Shown in pieces: positions 30,607 to 43,849 of a stretch of 64,000 nt of DNA (the stretch's first letter is position 1; every line of letters starts with the position of its first letter). Origin of the DNA: Thamnidium elegans. Taxonomy: Eukaryota; Mucoromycota; Mucoromycetes; Mucorales; Mucoraceae. The stretch is taken from assembly GCA_025201345.1 (NCBI GenBank), contig JAIXMG010000002.1, positions 186,001 through 250,000 of the forward strand. Direction: 5' to 3'. Below the pieces are notes generated by a model, which saw nothing but the letters and a program-made list of their open reading frames with translations, was not told the DNA's origin and did no database searches. The position numbers and the translations under genes are program-made.

Positions 30607-31409
30607 TCAGTAAAAATATTTTCTTTATTGATTTAAAAAAATAAATAGCCTCCCTTGGTCACTTACATAGCTTAAACAGCTATACAGCTTAACAGGACGA
30701 ACTACGAGAAGGTAAAGGCTAATATCGTCCCAAAAACGTAGACTAGAGCGTTACACAAAGGGCCTTGGACCAACTCCTACGGTTATTGACTTCGTAAGAG
30801 AAAAAGTCACTTTCGTAAAGTGTTGTTGTAATAGCCAATCAAGTAATGTATTACATATCTTCTACTGCGTCATCAAGACCGCAAACAATTACATCTACCA
30901 TGTATATTATCATATGAATTATCCGCAGCTATTATGTAACTACTATAATAAGCTATTAGAGACAACATATTTTTACTGCTAACTCTTTCATGACGAGATT
31001 TGTAGACTATTGAACCGATATGAATGAAACCCAAATAAGTTAAAGGTCGGGGAAGAAAAGGGGAGGTATGACTCTTTCTAAAAAAAAAAAAAAAAAGTCA
31101 CCACCGTCTTAAAGATCAGATCGACGCAAAAAGATGTGTATATTGTAATCAAATGCATTGACCCTTTAACTTTAAGCTTTCCCGAGGAAGTAAGAGAGAA
31201 AAAGGGACCTAATAAACAAAATTAATCTCTGTATAACAGAAAAAAAAAACTGCGATAATAACTTATTTTGGGTATTTTTACATGCAAAAGGCAAAAAGCC
31301 TAAGTTTTTGTTTTTTTTTATTAAATTACGAGTTTTTTTTTTTTAATAGTTGAAAAAAAAAACTAAAAAAAGAAAAATAATTTACAAAGTGGGGGAGGGG
31401 GGATAATAT
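30607..31409. other. Intergenic; 3' flank of transporter copy 1
   Basis: No gene. From about 31060 the sequence (TATGACTCTT, AAAGTCACCA, CCCGAGGAA, AAGGG.CC) is homologous to 34415-34560, the 3' flank of transporter copy 2. Confidence 0.55.
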
Positions 31410-33253
31410 TTAAATAAGCATACCAGCAATGGCAGCTGAAATCCAGGTACTGAAAGCACCACAGATCATTGAAGAAATAGCTAATTTAGCAATATCAGCG
31501 CTACGCGTAGGAGCCAAAGTGCCCATGACACCGATTTGCATACCGACACTACTTAAATTAGCGAAACCACAGAGAGCATAAGTAGTAATAATATACGAGC
31601 GATAACTAATAAGTTCCTTGTAGATACTAGCTAATTCTTGATACGCAACGAACTCATTTGCCCAAATCTTGGTAGCCAACAAACGACCAACAATGACAAG
31701 ATCGTTGTTATCAACACCCATAAGCCAAGCAACAGGTACAAACACATAACCAGTAATAAGTTGGAGAGTTAATTCTTGAATATAGACAAAGTTACCTAAC
31801 CAAGTCAAGAAAGCATTAACAGCATACAAGAGAGCAAGCAAAGAGATTAAATTAGCCATAATAGAAAGTGCAATATTAACACCAATAGCAGCACCGAAAC
31901 CAGCGGCGTGAAGTGCATTGGCAGGCTTTTCATCACTAGGGGGTACAACAATATTACGCGCTGTCACTGGAATATCATCTTCAGGGATACGTAATTTTGA
32001 GACTGTAATAGCACCAGGAATGGACATAATACAAGAGGTTAAAAGAGCTTGACCATCGACACCCATAGCAATATAACCATAAAGAACTGAACCAGAGATA
32101 GTAGCAAAACCAGAAGTCAAAACTTGATGCATTTCAGATTTAGTCAATAAAGGTAAAAAGGGCTTTACCAATAAAGCGTTTTCACCTAAACCCAAAAAGG
32201 GAGAAGCAACTGCCACAACGGATTCGGCACCAGAGACCTGTAAAAGATTAACAAAGAAAACAGCACTCTTTTGAAGAAGCCATTGAAGAGCACCATAGTA
32301 GTACAAGATTTGAACAGTAGCAGCAAAGAAAATAAGTGTGGGGAATACAGAGACTGCAAATATACCTGAATCAGCTACAACATCGCCGAACACAAAGGCG
32401 GTACCGAATTTAGCTTTGGAGAGATAGGTTTGTGCGAAACCAGAAGCCCACTTGAAGATATCGTTACCGACACTGGTACGGAAAACAAAAAGAGCAAGTA
32501 AGAATTGAATCAAGATACTACTGCAGATCGTATTCCAGTTGACAGCTTTACGATTATTAGATGTGATGTAAAGAACACCCAAAAACACAACAATACCGAA
32601 CAAAGCAATTACTCTTTCAACACGAGAAGAATGTTCACTTTCGGGCAAACTAAAGATGGTAACAACAATAACAGCGGTAACAAAAATGGCATAACAGATA
32701 GAACGAATGTGTTTAGGAAGACGCATAATAGGTGCACCAACAAATCGAACACACTTCATCCAAGCAGTAGTAACATGCGATGATGAAACATAATCAAATA
32801 ATCTGTAAAGAATAAAGAAGGCATAGACGAGACCTAAAATGAGGTTTTCTTGACTGTATCCTTTAGGTACTTGAAGAGCGAAAGCAGCAGCAACAAAACC
32901 AGTTACAATAAGAATTTGAAGAGCACTAAAGAAAAAATTAGAATCTATTTTTTTTTTTTTTTTTTTTTTGAAACTTACTGAAACCAAGGAAGATGCTTTT
33001 GATAGAATAAAGAGAATTTACTAGGTTTCTTTTCTTCGTCTTCGCCTTCTGAATCAGAATAAACTTCGGCCTTTTCATCAATAGTAGAGGGAATATTAAC
33101 AGTAGTAGCAGATTCCTTTTCGCTAGGCTTTTGCTTGACATCGCCTTCTTCTGTCAAGCTGGTATGAACTCGATGCACCATCCCACTGTCATCGTGTTGA
33201 GTAGCCCCAACGAACAAACCGTTCTCGTTTGTAGAAATATCGTTATTTGACAT
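31410..33253 (-). CDS. Concentrative nucleoside transporter (CNT), copy 1
   Basis: Cation-coupled plasma-membrane nucleoside importer (NupC/SLC28 family). Exons 33253-32979 and 32925-31410 give 596 aa. A ~95-residue acidic/Ser N-terminal cytoplasmic tail precedes about 11 hydrophobic segments. Family motifs: NWNTICSSILIQFLLALFVF, KFGTAFVFGDVV, the HP1 region FLGLGENALL, ATKIWANEFVAYQEL (the GxKx3NEFVAY signature with a substrate-binding Glu) and YALCGFANLSSVGMQIG (the Asn/Ser pair). The HP1 Gln of the usual GQ(S/T/G)E is Leu here (codon 32187-32189), while copy 2 keeps Gln. In the structure of vcCNT this Gln contacts the nucleobase. A tandem paralogue lies 1.8 kb away in the same orientation. 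Confidence 0.93.
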
Positions 33254-34095
33254 ATTTCTTTTTTTTTTTGAAATATTTTGAAGTAAGAGGAAAAATAAAG
33301 GTTTTTTTCCCTTTTGGAAAAAGGTTGTTTAGTGTAGATACATTAAAAAAAAAAAGAAAAGAAGGGCGCTTTGGAAAACCTTATATACTCTTTTTTTCTA
33401 AAAAAAAATTTCCCTTTCTTCGAAAAATAAAAACCAATTTAGCTTATTTAAAACTCCCAATTACTAAAAGAAAACAACGGTATGTCGGGTAACATATGAT
33501 TGGTAACGAAAAAACCCTTTCCATTTACCACGGTCGGTCTTTTTTTTTTTTTTTTTTTGTTTAGAAACAATTATTATAATCTCGGTAAGCACCAAATAGG
33601 TTTGAACTACACATAAACATCTGGTATGAACCTATTACAGTTCACTTTGACCCGTTCTTTATAAACTGTTTCTTTTTTAGCGTAAAATGGCATTTCAATG
33701 TAAATATAAACAGTATTTTTTTTAAAAAAAAAAGAAAAAGAAATTCAGACTGTTCTCAAAGTATTCAATATTATATTGCTATACTGAAACGAAAATGAGG
33801 GTTCCAGATTTTGCTATCTATCCCAAACACATACTCGATGTTTAAAAGGGAGTGTTCTGGCTTTTATATATGTATATATATATGCCGCAAAAGAGAGTAG
33901 TACGATCTAACGGTAAACATCGGATGTGCAAAAAAAAAAAGAGAGGGAGGTAGAAATTAAAAAAAAAATCACAGGGTATCGCGTGAACGTAATCATATCA
34001 AATCATATACTTAGACGCCATTTACTTAATAGCTTAATTTAGACGCTACTTATTCTATAGCTTCTAAAAGGACAGTTTGGAATAATTTTTTTAGC

Positions 34096-34131
<36 letters not shown>

Positions 34132-35033
34132 AGCGGAATCTGCTTTGATCTTTATGGGTTTTTTGTGTGGGTAATTAGAAAATTTTATATATTCATGCTT
34201 TCTTTTAACAAGTGGCTTAGCATATATAATATACCCACGCATATCTGAATTTTTGTCATTTGAATTAAAAAAAAACCTTAAATTGCTTATTTTATACTAA
34301 TTTAAATACATCTTTAAAAGCTTTTAATTTAACATATATTGGCTAAAGTAGCTCAATTTAATTTTAGCTTATCTGTCAAAAAAAAAAATCCTGGCCAAGG
34401 AAACTAAAAAAAAAAGGGAACTATGACTCTTCCAGTCTTTTTTTTTAAAGTCACCATCTTGATTTTATCTAATAAATTTTATAATTGAACAAGACCCTAC
34501 TGAAAAAAAAAATGTTCATTTCCCCGAGGAAAAAAGTTAATAAAAAGGGTCCCAAGTTGTGTTTAAATAAGGTTAAGGTTTATCTTCGATTGTAACCAAA
34601 CAAACAGCGATCCGAAACGGGAAATTCTGTATTTTTTTGGACATTTCTTGATGCACCACAACCAAATAAAAAGACCAAGTTCATTACAATGACCTGATAT
34701 CTTTTGATACTAGTATTAAATACACTTATAGCGATACGAAGCCCGAAACAACTACTCCTTCATTATTTAAACACAAATTATAATTAATTCTACTAACCAC
34801 TCTTTGTCGCGTCTTACTTACTATCCCAAGTATGAAATTATTTTACTTAAAAAAAAAAAAAAAAAGATACAACTATTGAAAAAAAAAAAAAAAAAAAAAA
34901 CTAGATAATTGATTGGGGAATAATTGATATTGTTGTTTTACAATAAAGTTTATTATTTTTATTTTTTTATTTTTATAAAGAGAGTTTTAATTATTACAGA
35001 AAATAAATTTACAAAAGAGCGGGGGAATTAAAA
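33254..35033. other. Intergenic between tandem transporters
   Basis: About 1.8 kb. It contains the promoter side of copy 1 and the 3' flank of copy 2, with A-runs at ~34101-34129, 34850 and 34880. The block at 34415-34560 is homologous to 31060-31200, so the duplicated unit extends at least 500 bp beyond the coding region. Confidence 0.55.
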
Positions 35034-36919
35034 TTAAATAAGTAAACCGGCAATGGCGGCAGAAATCCAAGTACTAAAAGCACCACAGATCATAGCAGAA
35101 ATAGCTAAACGAGCAATATCTGCACTTCGGTTAGGTGCCAAAGTACCAATCACACCAATTTGCATACCAATACTACCTAAATTAGCAAAACCGCAAAGTG
35201 CATAAGTAGTAATGATATAAGAACGATAAGTCAACACGTCTTTGAATGTACTGGCCAATTCTTGGTAAGCAACAAATTCATTAGCCCAAATCTTGGTAGC
35301 CAATAAACGACCCACTGTCACAAGATCATTCTTATTGATGCCCATAAGCCATGCAATAGGGACAAAGATATAACCAGTAATAAGTTGGAGAGTTAATTCT
35401 TCAATATATACAAAATTACCCAACCAAGTCAAGAACGCATTGACTGCGTATAAAAGAGCAAGCAAAGAGATTAAATTAGCCATCATGGAAAGAGAAATAT
35501 TTACACCAGCAGCAGCACCGAAACCAGCGGCGTGAAGTGCATTGGCAGGCTTTTCATCACTAGGGGGTACAATGATATTACGCGCTGTCACTGGAACGTC
35601 ATCTTCAGGAACACGTAACTTGGAGACTGCAATAGCACAAGGAATGGACATAATACAAGAGGTTAAAAGAGCTTGACCATCGACACCCATAGCAATATAA
35701 CCATAAAGAACTGAACCAGAGATAGTAGCAAAACCAGAAGTCAATACTTGATGCATTTCCGAGGTAGTCAAGTAAGGTAAAAAGGGTTTAATCAATAAAG
35801 CGTTTTCACCTTGACCTAAAAAGGGAGAAGCAACTGCAACAATAGATTCAGCACCGGAGACATTTAAAAAATTAACAAAGAAAACAGACGATTTTTGAAG
35901 AAGCCATTGAAGTGCACCATAAAAGTATAAAATTTGAACCGTAGCAGCAAAGAAAATAAGTGTAGGGAAGACTGCAACTGCAAAGATACCAGAGTCTGCT
36001 ACAACATCACCAAATACAAACGCAGTACCAAAATGAGCCTTGGAGAGATACGTTTGTGCAAAACCTGAAGCCCATTTAAAGATATCGTTACCAACACTTG
36101 TACGGAAAACAAAAAGTGCAAGTAAGAATTGAATCAAGATACTACTACAGATTGTATTCCAATTGACTGATTTACGATTGGTAGATGTAATATAAAGTGC
36201 TCCCAAGAAAACGATCACGCCAAATAAAGCAACTAATCTTTCTAAACGTGTAGAGTTTTCACTTTCAGGTAAACTAAATGTAGTAGCGACAATAACTGCA
36301 AGAACAAAAATTCCGTAAATAATAGAACGAATGTGTTTAGGAAGACGCATAATAGGTGCACCAACAAATCGAACACACTTCATCCAAGCAGTAGTAACAT
36401 GCGACGACGAAACATAATCAAAGAATCTGTAAAGAATAAAGAATGCATAGCAAAGACCTAAAATGAGATTTTCTTGACTGTATCCTTTAGGTACTTGAAG
36501 AGCGAAAGCAGCGGCAACAAAACCGGTAACAATAAGAACTTGAAGAGCACTACAGAAAAAAAAAAAAAAAAGAGTTAAAATTAATTTTTTTTTAAAAATA
36601 AAAAATAAAAAATAAAAAAAAAAAAAAAAAAAAAAACTCACTGGAACCAAGGAAGATGCTTTTGATAGAATAAAGCAAATTTACTAGGTTTCTTCTTTTC
36701 ATCTTCATCTTGAGAATTAGAATAGGTTTCAGCTTTTTCATCAAGAGTAGAAGGAATATTTATAGCAGTAGTAGAACCCTTTTCAGATGGCTTTTGCTTG
36801 ACATCCGAATGAGTTTCAAGTGTATCAGTCAAGTTTGTATGAACGCGGTGAACCATGTTATCTGTGGCTCCAACGAACAAACCATTCTCGCCAGTAGAAA
36901 TATCACTGTTTTTAGACAT
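35034..36919 (-). CDS. Concentrative nucleoside transporter (CNT), copy 2
   Basis: Tandem paralogue of the gene at 31410-33253. Exons 36919-36642 and 36549-35034 give 597 aa, with the intron at the same position and phase. It carries the complete HP1 motif FLGQGENALLI, ATKIWANEFVAYQEL and YALCGFANLGSIGMQIG (Gly where copy 1 has Ser, two residues after the conserved Asn). The N-terminal tail and the YITSTNRKSVNW region are the most divergent parts. Most transmembrane segments are nearly identical to copy 1, indicating a fairly recent duplication or gene conversion. With its intact Gln it is the more canonical transporter of the pair. Confidence 0.94.
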
Positions 36920-38294
36920 TGTCGATCTTAGAAGCTTCCTTATTGTTATCTTTTCAAAAAGAGTGTGAAAAAAGGAAAAGCTTTTTTTCCTTTGTATTTT
37001 ATTTTTTTTAGGATCTATGTACAGGCAAAAAGGAGAAAAAGGGGATTTGTCTGTGCGTTTTAGAAGCAGTTTTTAAATACTCGTAAAAAAAAATTTTTTT
37101 TTCTTTTTAATCGAAAAAATAACAGTAGCTTTCTTTAAAACTCAAATGATCAAATGAAATTTTAAATGGATACTTTTAAGTATATTAATAAACTCCCTTT
37201 ACAACATCATTGGTTATTATTTTTTTTTTTCTCGGGAAGACAATTTTTTTATTTCCCAGTGGAGCCTTCTCAAGTAAACTTTTCTCGAACTGAGGTTTAA
37301 ATAAAATTTTGAACTTGATCATAACATTTCCCAAAGCTCCATATTCAAACATTGATTGACATTGTGGCCTGAAGTATACTTCTTACTTGAAGCTTTTTCA
37401 CCTATTAGTAATTCTATAATTATTTCATCGCACAGCATGAACCCACTCATGCCGTCAGAGCCCCGGAATATACCCAGAAGACAAAAGTAAAACCATCTAC
37501 GTATATCTATAAAGACATCCGAAGCGTCTTTAAAATAAAAAGCGCGACGCCTTACTTCTCACATACGTTTTATGGGATGTAAAAAAACAAAGGCTATATG
37601 AGAAAAGCAGAACACTAAATGACGGATAAAAAGTAAATATATAAAAGATGTACATATGTTGTATAAAATATACTTACTGATATAAGGATTCATTATTATT
37701 TAAAAAAAAAAATTACCAGGAAATTATATGCGTATTTATACACAAATAAAAACTTGCTTTTATAAAATACTTGTAGTTATCGAATTCATGCGACAACATT
37801 TAAGAGTAACCTTTTTGGATTGACCGCGCAAATGGAAACTATGTCCTTTAATACAACACTAAAGTTGTCTGAAATCAGCCGATAAGGTTTGAAGAAATCG
37901 GGGTTTTAAAATCTATTGGGTTTGAAAGTTCTATTCTTTGATCCCGTTTAACACTTATTTTTATTTGTTTGACAGTTACTCAATTGGTTGGGATTTTTAA
38001 GAAATATATGAAAAAAAGTGAGGGTGGGAATTCAAAAAAAAAAATCTCAGTACACTTTTTTATATTAAAGAAAAAAACTAAAACGATTAGAAACGAAAAA
38101 AACTATACTTTTTTTTTTTTTTTTAGTTTTGCTGTTAAATGGTTTTTTACTTTTATAAAAGAGAAAGGATATGAAAAAAAAAGTGCGTATTAATCATATG
38201 ATACAGTTTGTAATATGTTTGTGTAATGAAAGAAGGATTATGAATTAAGATAGAGCTTTTTTTTTTTAAGATTGGGTTACAAAAAAAAAAAAAC
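36920..38294. other. Intergenic, no gene recognised
   Basis: About 1.4 kb: promoter of transporter copy 2 and 3' flank of the Sec2-like gene. ORFs here are A/T-run translations. No RNA or repeat was identified. Confidence 0.45.
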
Positions 38295-39899
38295 TTAACG
38301 TAGCTCCGGTGAAGACGATGCCACCTTTGTAGAATCGAGTCCAAACTGGTCCAGCAGAGTAGACAACGTACCCATTCTATTAGAATAATAAATATTAATA
38401 CAAGAACACACATAAATATATATATATTACCTGCTTAAAAACATTTGTAATCTAAGCCGGGAACATGCTTGATAGAGTATAAATATATCCACTTGTTTAT
38501 AGGTACCATCTTTCAATCTCCTTAAAAAGCAGAAAAACTCCATAACAGAAGCAATCTTATCATAGCAATACCTATCAATAATCGACCACTCATCAAAGTA
38601 AGAGATTCGAAATCGCCAGCAATCCGTTTCATCTTCTTCAATTGTTCTTCCGCAAGCTTGACAACCAGAAAATTCATGGTTTCCACCGTTACCACCTCCG
38701 TTTGACGAAAATCGGTCCCATAATCGGGTCTTTACTTTTACCACCACTTCCTGCTGTTGCTGTGATAACTTTTCTTGCAAGAAAGCTCTAGAGCAAGGTT
38801 CAACCAGACAGGTTTTCACCTGAATAGCCTCTAAAATCTTTTTACTGCTTAATTTAGGGTTAAGTCCAAACCGTAAGCAGGGTTCAATATCTGATTTTAA
38901 ACACGATTTCATAAATGGTAAATTTAGTAGTTTGGAAAAGCTAATTGAGTTTATTGATTCCGTAAACTGTTTAAATTCAGCTATCAGATCCAAGTCGTGT
39001 ACTTGTTGATGGTACTCTTGATTGATTTCAATCACCTGTGATTGGTCCGATAACAGACTTGACATATCCAACTGTGCCCGCAGTGTATAATTTTCGTGTG
39101 TTGAAAACACGCTTGAAAACGAACATGAATTATTTAACTGTGGTTGTGAGTTAAAATCCTGATCAGTCATATCCGTTCTCACTTGACTTAACGCTAATTG
39201 GACATTGACTAATTCGGTTTCTGCGTTTTTTAATTGTTGCCCTACTTTATCATGTTGTTCTTGTATCAATATCTTTTCTTCTTTCTCTGCTAAAATCATT
39301 GTATTCACTTCCTCAAACAGCTTTTGTGTCAATTCATGTAATTCAATTTCAACTAATTTTTTCGAGTGTTCAATTTCTATTGTATGAGCGATCTCATCCT
39401 TGTGCTTTAACTGGACAATTTCAATATCTTCATTTAATGACTGAATTTGATTGGTCATGTTGGTTATTAATTCTTGACGTCTACCATGTTCATTTTCTAA
39501 ACTTTTAATATCATTATTATATGCTTTATATAACGCTTGTTTTTCAGTTAATTTAGTTTCTGATTCTGCTGCTTGTTCTTTTAATCCGGTGATATTTTCG
39601 TGATGTTGCTTTACAATCGGGATAACTTGATCACAAAGACCACAGTTTTCTGACTGGTCCGACACTAACCAATATTGACAAGAGCAGTTTATATTTGGTG
39701 CGGAATAAACATCTAGTTCATTATTAATTCTACTGACGTTACTAGTACTACTACTACTACTTCCACTGCTACTGCTGCTTATCGTGCTATGGTTACTTAA
39801 ACTACTAATACTACGTTTAAGTTGAGTTTCTCCCTTTATCATTGTTTCTAGTTGATTATACAAGTGAGTGATACCTTGTTGTGCTTGGGTATCCGTCAT
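38295..39899 (-). CDS. sec2: Sec2-type Rab guanine-nucleotide exchange factor
   Basis: Activates the Sec4/Rab8 GTPase on secretory vesicles for polarised exocytosis. Exons 39899-38431 and 38376-38295 give 516 aa. Ser-rich N-terminus, a Cys pair region (CSCQYWLV, ENCGLCDQV), then a long coiled coil. This includes the Sec2 GEF core pattern KLVEIELHELTQKLFEEVNT and MILAEKEEK (compare ELEELTASLFEEAN.MV). The C-terminal half matches the Rabin8/GRAB region (LKSDIEPCLRFG, IQVKTCLVEPC, ISYFDEWSIIDRYCYDKIAS, MEFFCFLRRLKDG) and contains a CQACGR zinc-like knuckle. The last exon adds MGTLSTLLDQFGLDS. Dimeric coiled-coil architecture is inferred from the family. Confidence 0.85.
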
Positions 39900-40925
39900 T
39901 TTAGAAAGAAAAAAAGGAAAGAAAGAAAGAAAGAGATAGATGGATGAAAAAGTTTTTTTTTTTGCACGTTATATTTTTTTTTTAGTAATTAGAAGTCCAC
40001 ACAGCAGCAAAAAAAAAAAAAAACCTCCTTAATGTATTATTCTTTTTTTAAATCTCCCCTTTATTATCAGATTTTTAAGGCACTTGACCCCCCTTTACAT
40101 AAAGCATGATTAGTCTCGTTTTTAGGCTTAAATGAATGACAGGGTAATATACGTATATAAATATTATTCCTTTTCACTGAGATCAGCACAGTTACTTGCA
40201 TAAAAATAACATCTCCCCAAAACCTATTCTATCTTGTAAAATTTACTATTGTTTGTACCTTTTTTACTTGCACACGGCTCTCTCGGAACTGATGAAACGT
40301 GCTTGTACCCACCTCGTGTACAATTTATTATATTGTATATATGCAGTGACAGATTTATCATTAGTTATTCAACCGTAATATATTCCAGGCATTATTACAC
40401 ACATACACACACACACACACACACTCCTTTTTTTCTTTATCCTATAAATAAACAAACTATTGTATGTATATATAGATAATTTATTTTATATATTAGTTAA
40501 AATAAAGTTTTTTTTTTATAGCAGGGTTTACGTAAAAGCTTTTTATTACTTTATGTGATACGTTACGACGCTTTGACTTTTTTTTATTACAAAAAAAGAT
40601 GTATTTTTTGTTTTGCTTTGTTTACTGCTGCATATCACGGCTTGTGCTAAATTAGGGATAAACAAAAGTGATGATCCCATCTTTCTGTATATCATACGAG
40701 CTGATTATGCATATATAAACCAATATTTAATGAAAATGGGACATAGTATCCCTTTTTTTTTTCCCAGTTTATAGCTAAATTGTTCCACATATAAAAAAAA
40801 AAAAACGCTTATTGTCATGTGTGGGGGAATCATTACAAAATAAATGCTTAGCGATAGAGAAGGACGATTTATTAACAAAAGTGAAAAAGGGGAAGGAAAA
40901 AAAAAATACACAAGGGAATATAAAT
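39900..40925. repeat. Intergenic region with (CA)n microsatellite
   Basis: About 1 kb with a (CA)12-type repeat at about 40401-40424 and A/T runs. No gene is seen; the ORFs read through the repeats. Confidence 0.5.
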
Positions 40926-42363
40926 TTAAATAGGGTTTTGAATACGAGTTCTAGAAGTTGCAACCAAATTACTTCTCTTAGAATATTGTCTTCTCCAATG
41001 TTGTTGTTGAGCATGAGCTACTTCAGGTAACCTCTCCAACATGCTAGCATTTGACATACTTCCATCTGTAATAGCCAATTTACTACGACGTTCCTTTCTA
41101 TTACGAGGTTCAATCACATTACTAGCTTCACCTGATTCTCCTTCTGTAATCAATAAAGGATCTTCCTCTGATGATGATGATGATCTTCTAAGCTTTTGCT
41201 TGTAATACTTCATAAAACGACGGTTACCTAATCTCTCTCCCGATTCCAATACAAGTTCATCTTCCTCGTTGGAAACAGTATCTACTGTAGCTGCTTCAAA
41301 GTCTTGTTCTGACATGGTTCCAAAGTTATAATATCTTAATAAATCCTCGGGATTTTCAGATTCATCGTATGCCATCTTACAATGTCCTTTATCCAACTAC
41401 ACACGAAAAACTCTTGTTAATACCCTTTTCGAAAAACCAAAAAAAAAAAAATCTTACCATGTGCTTGCGAACAGCTTCTTGTGACTTCCATTCTTTACCA
41501 CGGTCGTTACAATACAAACAAATACAATCTTCAATTTTCTCAGCTAAATAAACCACGAGTCCAGGAGCATCTTCAAGGTACTCGACATCAGGTAAAAAGA
41601 AACCATGAGCTAAAGTCATGTGCTTCAAGTTGGCTTCGAAATCGGTATTGACCAAGTTACAGAACAAGCAACGATCTTGACTTAAATGTAACTGGTCCAT
41701 GGCAGAAAGAACAGATTCGTTGTCAGTGTCTTCTTCGGTATCAGAAAACAACTTGATTTCTTTCTTGTGTGTGATGGTGGGAGAGGCAAGAGGCTCTTCT
41801 TGTTGTTGCGAGGCATTAAACTCGAGATCTTTATGTCTTTTAGATAAAAGATGGTTTGTAAAAGCGTTCTCAGAGTAGTAGGATTTTCTGTTATAACCAC
41901 AAAAAGAAATTAATGGCAGGTTCACACACTTTTTTTTTTTTTTTTACCTGCAAACAGTACACTCGTAAACAAGACCTTGTCTTTCTTCCTCTTCTTTTCC
42001 CTTTGCTTGTTGAGCTGTAAAAAACAAAGGATTGTTTAGCAACAAAAAACTTTTTTTTTTTTTTTTAGTACAACTTACCTAAAACTTTTTGTGCGAATAC
42101 TTCTGCACTAAAAGGAGGAAGACTCATAATCTTTCTCTTCAAGTTATACTTGTGCCAACTAATAATAAAAAAATGTTTAATCAAACTGCAATATATATAT
42201 ATATATAAGAGTATAATATTTACTCTGTACGGTAATGAGCACGTTGACGATCAGTAGAAGGGAAAGCAACTTGACAAGCAAGACAAGTAAATACATTATT
42301 ACGAGGCTTTAAAGGATTGGTATGTTGTGCTTGGTGAATATGTTCTGGTTGTAAATTAGACAT
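40926..42363 (-). CDS. rei1: REI1/ZNF622-like cytoplasmic pre-60S ribosome maturation factor
   Basis: Zinc-finger factor that helps release Arx1 and probes the exit tunnel of cytoplasmic pre-60S particles. Exons 42363-42224, 42158-42079, 42014-41948, 41887-41458 and 41396-40926 give 395 aa. Fingers in order: FTCLACQVAFPSTDRQRAHY with DWHKYNLKRK (the characteristic RxHYxTDWHRYNLKRR element), YECTVCRKSYYSENAFTNHL, CLFCNLVNTDFEANLKHM with THGFFLPD-like AHGFFLPDVEYL, and CLYCNDRGKEWKSQEAVRKH followed by LDKGHCKMAYDE. The C-terminal basic segment (ERLGNRRFMKYYKQKLR) is the tunnel-inserting part in yeast Rei1. Confidence 0.95.
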
Positions 42364-43245
42364 TATATGAAAAAATAAAATAGCGGGTTGAATATGAAGA
42401 AGAAAAAACTTTTTTCTAAAGAAGCTTCTTTTTATAGTCTCTCCCTGGGTTTAGAAAGCTGGGCTCTGCATTACAAATCTTTTTACTGCGGCTTTTATTC
42501 TATTGTGACAGGTTTACACCAATGGTTAGTAAACATGGATTTTTTCCCAAAGAAAAAAGCGCCGCAGTAGTGTCGAGTCTTTCCCGGGTTTCCCTTTATG
42601 CCCTTAAAGAGGGGGGTTACTTTTGATATATATTTATTTCAATTGAAAAAGTATCAAGTAAATAAAAACCAATCCTATACACGTATACCATTTATTATAA
42701 TTATTTTATAAAAATGTCCGTTAGTGTCAATTCTCTATATATAAAAAAAAAGTAATTAATCATGACTACAGTAAGCCAGAAAAAAAAAGGAGGGGTCTAC
42801 TTACAAAAATAAGCGACTTTGGGTATTTTAGAACTGTCCCCCAATAATAATAACAAGTCGATTTCACGTAGTAAAACGTATGTTATTTGGCTTTGAAAGG
42901 GAACTGTCAGCTTTCTAAAATAACTTACGACATTCTTGGAAAAGAATCAAGTTGAAACAACAAGCAATAAAAAATGATTAAATACGAGTATTATAAAGCA
43001 AAATGAATAAATAGATCACAGTAGTAAATAAACCATTAATTTATCTTATTTCCGACCATGAGATAAGTACTTATAATGAGGTTCTTTTCTATTTTTTTAA
43101 CGTGTTTTTCTTTTTTTCTATGCATAATTTTCTCGATGTCGAAGAGAGAGAGTGCAATCTAAATGGTTCGGAGGCCGAATCGGTGAGTTTGCCTTAAGAA
43201 ACTGGTTTGCTTTATAGCTTGTGGTTTACTAATGAATAGCTATAT
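42364..43245. other. Intergenic, no gene recognised
   Basis: Promoter side of rei1. One 60-codon ORF (42388-42570) has no supporting feature. Confidence 0.45.
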
Positions 43246-43768
43246 TTGCCTAGAGTAATAACAAACAAACAAAAAAATGAGTCGAATAAACGGCGAAAAC
43301 AATTACAAGATGTATTTGCCACTTTCGACATGGAAGAAGATATGAAAAAGAAAGTTGAAAAAAGAAAAAAAAAATCGAAAAAAAAAATCGAAAAACAAAT
43401 GCAACTTTCTGGCACTATGACAACTGTATCTAAGGTACATAATTCAACGTATATAAATAACTTGACTTTTTTTTTAACAACAAATACATTTGTAGATTGA
43501 CGAAAAGGATAATTTGTATGCTGATGATGTTCAAGATTCTATTGGAATGATATTCAAAAATGCTGAAATTCAAAAACATCACCTATATAACCATCTAGAT
43601 TCCACCAAACAATCGATCATTTGGTATGTATATATTGATGTATACAAGACAAACCTTTTATTTTAACGTTATAAAAAAGCTTAGGTTTGAACTCTATATT
43701 AGATATTTCTGCTAAATATCCTGAAAGACAAACTACTTTAATTAATAAGAAGCACATAAGAACGTAAC
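43246..43768 (+). pseudogene. N-terminal fragment of the lineage-specific family
   Basis: A lysine-rich helical start (KRRKQLQDVFATFDMEEDM, then KKKVEKRKKKSKKKIEK) ends at an intron after TMTTVSK (~43434-43496). The next exon reads NLYADDVQDSIGMIFKN and HHLYNHLDSTKQSIIW, with a donor GTATGT at about 43622. A third piece, GLNSILDISAKYPERQTTL, ends at a stop near 43767. Exons 2 and 3, including the intron between them, are about 80-85% identical to 60065-60310. The rest of the gene is missing here, so it is a truncated copy. Confidence 0.5.
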
Positions 43769-43849
43769 TATATGGAAAAGTTCTAGTCAATTCGAAAGAG
43801 TAGAATATATATATTTTAAAAAAATACGTTTTTAAAAAGACCATAATAC

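Noticed and set aside
32505..32783. Antisense ORF inside transporter copy 1
   Set aside because: Overlaps fully a conserved coding exon and has no recognisable features.
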